Shown here piece by piece: positions 20,701 through 22,997 of a DNA stretch of 22,997 nucleotides. The notes under the pieces were generated by a model. The model was not told where the DNA came from. It made no database searches and saw only the letters and a program-made list of their open reading frames with translations. The number at the start of each line of letters is the position of its first letter. The first letter of the stretch is position 1. This stretch comes from Echinostoma caproni (taxonomy: Eukaryota; Platyhelminthes; Trematoda; Plagiorchiida; Echinostomatidae), in the NCBI GenBank assembly GCA_900618425.1, contig UZAN01043966.1:15616-38612 (forward strand), written 5' to 3'. A program made the position numbers and the translations under genes.

Positions 20701-22605
20701 TATTAGGGTCGTGCGAGAGAGGCTGTTGAAGCTTGAATATTTTCACGAGTTATTTCTAAGTAAAAGCACGATTGGTAGACGCGGATTCCTATCGTCACTG
20801 CCCCGTATAATGCACAACCGCTTACGGACCTCCAATACTGAGCACTGTGTAATGTGACTGGACAAGATACGATCCATTCGCTTCGCCATAAAGTCTCAGG
20901 AGATACTACTCACAAATTATTGTTTTTACACGAGTCACATGCACTGTTCTGTCTGTGCTGAAGATATCCTTCTGTTATTCCATGCATATTCACGGACATC
21001 AAGGTCTGTGTATTTTTGTTCTCTCTATGGTCTCACTCCTTAGGATTTCACTCAGTCCTCCGATATTTTCAGCCTTGTTTTAAAAGGTGTTTGTTAGAGT
21101 CCATAACTGGCAATAGGCAGCACGTTGTGTATAGAGAATAATAGGATTTCTAACTTTTTAACCGGACTACGAGGAAAACTAGTAAACTAAATTATCACTC
21201 AATAGCATTTTCGTAATTTGAAAGGAAAATCTACAAACGTTCTGTGTTCTCTCTAATAGATGGAAGCAAGAAATCGTGCCCGGGAAATCGGTTGGCGAAG
21301 CATTTTAGAGGCCCGACCTGGTAAAGCCGAGTCTCGGTCAACTTCCATCACTCTATCAGCGAATCCGATCCCAGTAAGTGACCCAATGAATCAGCCTCAA
21401 TGAATTGAATATATCATTTATTTGCATTCATCTGGAAGCGGACACTTTTACGAAAACGCAAAATAGTAATTACACGACATTATTCACTTCTATCCTTGAA
21501 CCGGAAACTCCGCTACATTTTAACTCAATGTTAAACGCAATGGTTCAATAGCATTATTTAATTTGTTGTTCTGTTCTGTCACTGACAATAGCTCCGCAAA
21601 CCAACAGTTGCCCGTGTTCGGTGCAGCTAAAAAAATGTGGACAGTTTCAATGACATCACGAATGAATGAGCTCTGATCCGATTGTTGTGCATTTAATTGA
21701 GAAATCTCCAAAAATCAAGTATTCTCTCATCCATCTAATTAATAAATTAGGGCCCTGAATATTAAGTAAAGGATATTTTGATGCATTTTGTTTAGGATAA
21801 GGAAAATCCGACTTTTCGTAACATGGATAAGTATTTTGGTCTAATCATGTTATCGGCATGGATCAAACTAAAGACGATTTTCTTTGAAATTGGGTTGCTA
21901 CAAAATTTGTTAACTTGATCTGATATACTGTTCGTTGTTATATTAATGCTCTAGGATATTATTATAAGGTACTATTAACAATGCAGTCTGGATAGCAATA
22001 ACAGTACCCTTAGACACCATATATAGGTACGGTATAAACCCGTGTATCGACTATTGCAGCGAACTTAGAAACTCAAGAGGATAACCCAATGGGGCGGAAT
22101 GTAAAATTACATTTCATTTGCACATGCGCCACGAATGGTTTCTTTTCAGACAAAAGCAGGATATCTAATCACTGCATCTTATAGAAAAAAATAAAACACC
22201 GTTTGCCCAGACTGCTTCTCCGAATAAAGCATAGTCTACTAAATATCGTAATACAAACCAGAGTATATGTCAACCGGCCCATTGATCCAGTAATCAAGTG
22301 CAGCATGCTATCTTATGCGCAAGTATGAGTAAATAAATCTGGTAAAATCAATGAATTTATATTCCCTCTGTTCGCTTTGTCACAACCCAAGGCTGTGGAA
22401 GTGAATGCACCGATGAGACAATCTCCAGCTCCGGGGCCCATTATGTCTTCAGTAGCTCAACCGTTGGGTGTGGTGGGAAAGCCTTCTAGTGTCTTGGTTG
22501 TTGCTGACGCTTATAACAAATACAAATCAGACCTGGAACGGATGCGTGCCGAATCCATGCTGAGAGAGAATCGATTCCAACTGAATCCGCGATTGTTTGG
22601 AGAAA
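11590..22605 (+). CDS. NEK1: NEK1/NEK5-type NIMA-related Ser/Thr kinase, 13 exons, 3' partial
   Basis: This is a spliced gene. Joining 11590-11715, 11760-11795, 12578-12638, 12689-12786, 12833-12916, 12970-13179, 13216-13259, 13324-13404, 13456-13531, 17901-18064, 20362-20557, 21260-21373 and 22392-22605 gives 501 residues with no internal stop, and every intron is GT-AG. Seen in the product: Gly loop GEGAFG at 14-19, ATP lysine K36, helix C E54, HRDIKTQN at 129-136, DFG at 149-151, activation segment TCIGTPYY at 165-172 and SPE at 174-176. The domain ends near residue 270. A Ser/Pro-rich linker follows (about 290-370), then a basic helical stretch with NRAREIGW at 397-404, close to the NRAREQGW of NEK1. 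Family knowledge: NEK1 kinases act at cilia and centrosomes and in the DNA-damage response, and phosphorylate Ser/Thr. All catalytic residues are present, so I infer an active kinase. NEK1 fits the C-terminal motifs better than NEK5 or NEK3, but the region beyond residue 501 is not in the window. Confidence 0.9.
11760..11795 (+). CDS. NEK1: NEK1 exon 2: helix C (36 nt)
   Basis: This 36-nt exon encodes [12 protein letters not shown], residues 43-54. It matches the helix C segment of NEK1, and E54 is the glutamate that pairs with K36. It follows a 44-nt intron with an unusual acceptor (caaaag with little pyrimidine tract) and is followed by a good donor, gtaagt. It is too short to show in ORF scans, and it is supported by phase and by family alignment. 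Confidence 0.88.
11796..12577 (+). other. NEK1 intron 2, 782 nt
   Basis: The intron runs from gtaagt to attcag. It is AT-rich, with TA-dense sequence at about 12430-12480. No repeat family seen elsewhere in the window is present. Confidence 0.85.
12578..12638 (+). CDS. NEK1: NEK1 exon 3: kinase N-lobe [15 protein letters not shown]
   Basis: The exon encodes residues 55-74 plus the first base of codon 75. [15 protein letters not shown] is the typical strand 4 region of NEK kinases. The acceptor is attcag after a pyrimidine-rich run and the donor is gtgagt. The 782-nt intron before it is AT-rich and holds no repeat I recognise. Confidence 0.92.
12689..12786 (+). CDS. NEK1: NEK1 exon 4: hinge region
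   Basis: The exon encodes the end of codon 75 to Q107. [15 protein letters not shown] at 78-92 is the hinge strand and the start of helix D, with M85 at the gatekeeper position by family alignment. The acceptor is aaatag and the donor gtaggt, and the preceding intron is 50 nt. The segment [10 protein letters not shown] matches the conserved NEK1/NEK5 sequence before helix E. Confidence 0.93.
12833..12916 (+). CDS. NEK1: NEK1 exon 5: helix E and HRD catalytic loop
   Basis: The exon encodes residues 108-135, ending inside the catalytic loop at HRDIKTQ. D131 is the catalytic base and K133 the phosphate-contacting lysine. NEK1 has Ser where this protein has T134. The acceptor is tttacag (46-nt intron) and the donor is gtatat. 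Confidence 0.94.
12970..13179 (+). CDS. NEK1: NEK1 exon 6: DFG, activation segment, helix F
   Basis: This is the largest kinase exon and encodes residues 136-205. It carries N136 of the catalytic loop, [10 protein letters not shown] with the Mg-binding D149, then [14 protein letters not shown] and [13 protein letters not shown]165 aligns with the activation-loop threonine of NEK1 (T162 in human, from family knowledge). The acceptor is tttgcag (53-nt intron) and the donor gtaagt. The reading frame stays open upstream into the intron by chance. Confidence 0.95.
13216..13259 (+). CDS. NEK1: NEK1 exon 7: [14 protein letters not shown] (44 nt)
   Basis: The exon encodes residues 206-219 plus two bases of R220. 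[14 protein letters not shown] continues LKHA from the previous exon and is highly conserved in NEK1. The intron before it is only 36 nt (13180-13215), the shortest in the gene. The donor is gtacgt. Confidence 0.93.
13324..13404 (+). CDS. NEK1: NEK1 exon 8: kinase C-lobe, helices G-H
   Basis: The exon encodes the end of R220 to two bases of R247. [20 protein letters not shown] at 221-240 followed by LFRRNPR is the NEK1-type C-lobe. The acceptor is ttctctag after a 64-nt intron and the donor is gtacgt. Confidence 0.93.
13456..13531 (+). CDS. NEK1: NEK1 exon 9: end of kinase domain
   Basis: The exon encodes the end of R247 to E272. [19 protein letters not shown] completes the kinase domain, with the conserved arginine of subdomain XI in RERP. 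It ends RFLTEE in phase 0, before gtaagt. The next intron is 4369 nt and full of repeats. Confidence 0.92.
14061..14077 (+). repeat. G-rich run, possible G-quadruplex
   Basis: GG followed by three GGGG blocks, each separated by one T. It can form a two-tier G-quadruplex in cis, on the sense strand of intron 9. Folding is inference. Confidence 0.55.
14280..14556 (-). mobile_element. tRNA-derived SINE, best-preserved copy
   Basis: Read on the minus strand, the head begins ctgcccggtggccgagtgag. Box A (TGGCCGAGTGA) is at 14528-14538 and box B (GGTTCGATCCC) at 14484-14494, the internal RNA polymerase III promoter of a tRNA. It lacks an intact tRNA fold and is followed by a non-tRNA body (gggtcaatggattcgtactg, gctgatgagactcaacc, atttgctctatgcacgacgaag) shared with three other copies here. 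The body end near 14280 is approximate. No A-rich tail is clear. Confidence 0.75.
15185..15640 (-). mobile_element. RTE-type retrotransposon 3' domain, frameshifted
   Basis: On the minus strand the pieces [48 protein letters not shown] and [19 protein letters not shown] appear in order but in different frames. They match the RTE C-terminal order DHRCLRSIARIWW, GHVLRM, ALFAKVG and VGRLPGWGPRD. Near the end [16 protein letters not shown] is the usual closing motif. There are several frameshifts and stops. The 137-codon open frame on the opposite strand (15270-15683) is a shadow. Confidence 0.75.
15684..15700. repeat. (TA)n microsatellite
   Basis: About eight uninterrupted TA units, just outside the 5' end of the minus-strand RTE fragment. 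Confidence 0.9.
16458..16793 (-). mobile_element. RTE-type retrotransposon 3' end with AACTG tail
   Basis: On the minus strand it reads [24 protein letters not shown] sequence, [25 protein letters not shown] near 16640-16680, then the 3' region containing [14 protein letters not shown] (16490-16540). It ends in aactgaactgaactgag at 16458-16475. The pentamer tail is characteristic of RTE elements. It is 5'-truncated near 16793. No target-site duplication was found by eye. Confidence 0.82.
17292..17411 (-). mobile_element. tRNA-derived SINE fragment, left arm of inverted pair
   Basis: It aligns with the 14280-14556 copy over gtctcatcagcaatgcgaattc, ccaactgaggaacg, acatcacatgca and aagtatactacccaatttgcc. 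Alignment begins immediately after the N at 17291 and fails before it. Boxes A and B are degraded. Confidence 0.7.
17551..17745 (+). mobile_element. tRNA-derived SINE, right arm of inverted pair
   Basis: In plus orientation it follows the SINE head and body: ttcggtcaagtgattagtgt (box A region), ccttcgatactc (box B region), tttgggtcgatgga, ctgcgacacaacaagg, aactgtacaatacc and ttttgctccgtatgcgaaga. It lies about 140 bp from the opposite-strand copy, so a transcript of this intron could fold back on itself. Confidence 0.7.
17901..18064 (+). CDS. NEK1: NEK1 exon 10: VAEEF motif and Ser/Pro-rich linker
   Basis: The exon encodes residues 273-326 plus two bases of S327. It opens [11 protein letters not shown], which matches the IAEEF segment that follows the kinase domain in NEK1 (and QEEFSH of NEK5). 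It continues into a Ser, Pro and Lys-rich low-complexity linker ending AKKPKA. The acceptor is gttttag and the donor gtaagt. The motif match and exact phase make this the right partner for exon 9 despite the long intron. A second AG at 17919-17920 could give a shorter exon but would break the frame. Confidence 0.85.
18535..18691 (+). mobile_element. RTE 3' end, plus strand, with AAACTG tail
   Basis: It contains the conserved 3' blocks ctctccattttcttttcgac, ttcaactttcctttcttctc and gggcagccaaaagacagcaa, then ends with aaactgaaactgaaaaactg. The translated [10 protein letters not shown] matches the minus-strand copy at 5340-5390. The minus-strand endonuclease segment begins directly at 18692. 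Confidence 0.8.
18692..19073 (-). mobile_element. RTE endonuclease (APE) domain fragment, copy A
   Basis: The minus strand carries [20 protein letters not shown], which is the GDFNAQ core of APE-type endonucleases, preceded by SLYA-ADHSAF-like sequence and followed by ICADH then a stop. It is a partial domain, missing the N-terminus, and cannot be active. It is 382 bp, the same length as the copy at 19210-19591, with about 22 mismatches counted by eye (about 94 % identical). Confidence 0.8.
19076..19208 (+). mobile_element. RTE 3' domain, plus strand, truncated at an N
   Basis: It begins ccgatagttagacactgagc, the [15 protein letters not shown] block, and continues through ctctccatttt-type sequence to actttcctt, where an N occurs at 19209. 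Compared with the copy at 18535-18691 the last 104 bases, including the AAACTG tail, are absent. It abuts copy A of the endonuclease segment on the opposite strand. Confidence 0.8.
19210..19822 (-). mobile_element. RTE endonuclease (APE) domain fragment, copy B, extended N-terminus
   Basis: From 19591 down to 19210 it duplicates copy A, with the GDFKAQ core near 19325-19345. Above 19591 it continues with [33 protein letters not shown] (about 19720-19770) and VRSVNKLDW, the N-terminal part of the APE domain with its SE(T/S)R metal-site glutamate motif. Frameshifts separate the pieces. Similarity stops at the N at 19823. Confidence 0.8.
20362..20557 (+). CDS. NEK1: NEK1 exon 11: linker and start of basic coiled coil
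   Basis: The exon encodes the end of S327 to Q392. The first half is Ser/Pro/Asn-rich ([12 protein letters not shown]). The second half is charged and helical ([20 protein letters not shown]), corresponding in position and character to the RKRRLEFIEKEKKQK region of NEK1. The acceptor is gtgaacag and the donor gtaatt. It ends in phase 0. Confidence 0.83.
20558..21259 (+). other. NEK1 intron 11, 702 nt
   Basis: The intron runs from gtaatt to ctaatag. No recognised repeat. It could hide a small in-phase exon for the helical residues that seem to be missing before NRAREIGW, but I could not identify one. Confidence 0.7.
21260..21373 (+). CDS. NEK1: NEK1 exon 12: NRAREIGW motif
   Basis: The exon encodes residues 393-430. 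[18 protein letters not shown] matches the NRAREQGWRNVL signature of NEK1 and is the best evidence for NEK1 rather than another NEK. The rest is Ser/Thr-rich. The acceptor is ctaatag and the donor gtaagt, and both ends are phase 0. Compared with NEK1 about 15-20 helical residues before the motif seem to be missing, so a small exon in the 702-nt intron before it cannot be excluded. Confidence 0.85.
21374..22391 (+). other. NEK1 intron 12, 1018 nt
   Basis: The intron runs from gtaagt to cccaag. It is AT-rich and shows no repeat or RNA gene I recognise. Confidence 0.7.
22392..22605 (+). CDS. NEK1: NEK1 exon 13: last exon in window
   Basis: The exon encodes residues 431-501 plus one base. A Pro-rich start is followed by [19 protein letters not shown] and [13 protein letters not shown], which resembles the NEK1 segment with YHAIFDQMQQQRAE followed by a Gly-Leu-Pro-Glu end. 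The acceptor is cccaag after the tract ttccctctgttcgctttg. The donor gtgagc at 22606 gives phase 1. Reading past the donor meets a stop at 22683-22685, so the gene must splice to an exon outside the window, or this is the terminal exon of a short isoform. Confidence 0.78.
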
Positions 22606-22997
22606 GTGAGCATGCGTTTGACCATTTTTGTGGGAAACTTATCCCGTCTCGTTCTGATTGCACTTTTATCAAATCAGTTTATTGATAGCTTTCTATTTGT
22701 TATCCCGGGACCGCTGGTTTAACAAACACTTGATGCAGTTCTAGGGGGCATTCATATTGTCGGGGTTCGAATCTCGCTCGGTTTTTCCTGATCCTTTACT
22801 AATCTCACAGAAAATTTCCCTCAAATAGTAGTTGAAACAATATAGTTTTCATTCAAAGTAACTCTTGTTGATGTTTTATAGTTGTGAGTCGAATTCAGTT
22901 TAATATCAGTCTCCAGCATCATGCCCATCTGGTTCAACAAAATTTTATGAGTTCAATCTAATTTATAAAAATAACAATGGTTTAAACGATGACTGAC
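22606..22997 (+). other. NEK1 intron 13 start with a tRNA-like box B remnant
   Basis: The intron starts gtgagc and runs off the window. At 22764-22774 the sequence GGTTCGAATCT fits a tRNA box B, with tggtttaacaa about 50 bases upstream as a weak box A. It does not align with the SINE family above beyond box B. It could be a different SINE remnant or chance. No further NEK1 exon is visible. Confidence 0.4.

Noticed and set aside
1..22997. CRISPR arrays, phage genes, operons or other prokaryotic systems
   Set aside because: No spaced direct repeats, no compact gene clusters. The spliced kinase shows that the window is eukaryotic.

Overview
The window looks like a piece of a flatworm nuclear genome, most likely a digenean trematode. 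This is an inference from three things seen together: a spliced animal-type protein kinase gene with many very small introns, abundant decayed RTE-type non-LTR retrotransposon fragments of the kind common in flukes, and a family of tRNA-derived SINEs. There is no operon structure, no rRNA and no convincing functional tRNA gene. The species cannot be named from the sequence.

Layout. Positions 1 to about 11.5 kb hold no gene I can recognise. This flank contains a (GATTG)6 array at the left edge, a perfect 22-bp palindrome, two minus-strand RTE reverse-transcriptase fragments (about 3400-4520 and 5311-6200), a decayed SINE (about 6665-6875), a plus-strand RTE 3' fragment ending in an A-run (8694-9139) and a perfect hairpin at 10618-10642. 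The fragment at 3400-4520 is interrupted by a 115-bp insertion with a 10-bp target-site duplication.

From 11590 to the right edge runs one plus-strand gene, a NEK1/NEK5-type NIMA-related kinase. I reconstruct 13 exons encoding 501 residues. Nine exons between 11590 and 13531 encode the complete kinase domain. The last four, at 17901-18064, 20362-20557, 21260-21373 and 22392-22605, encode a Ser/Pro-rich linker and a basic coiled-coil-type region with NEK1-like motifs. The gene runs off the right edge. All twelve introns are GT-AG and the phases join without a shift. Seven are only 36-64 nt, while the other five are 0.7-4.4 kb.

The large introns 9 and 10 hold most of the repeats in the gene. 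Intron 9 contains an RTE 3' domain (minus), an RTE 3' tail (minus), and three SINE copies, two of them in inverted orientation to each other. Intron 10 contains a rearranged array in which RTE 3' ends on the plus strand alternate with two near-identical 382-bp endonuclease-domain segments on the minus strand.

Six isolated N bases occur in the window. Three of them sit where repeat homology breaks or sequence is missing, so they probably mark collapsed assembly gaps. I found no undescribed biological system with coding evidence. The observations most worth a second look are the nested insertion with its target-site duplication, the alternating RTE array, and the SINE family.
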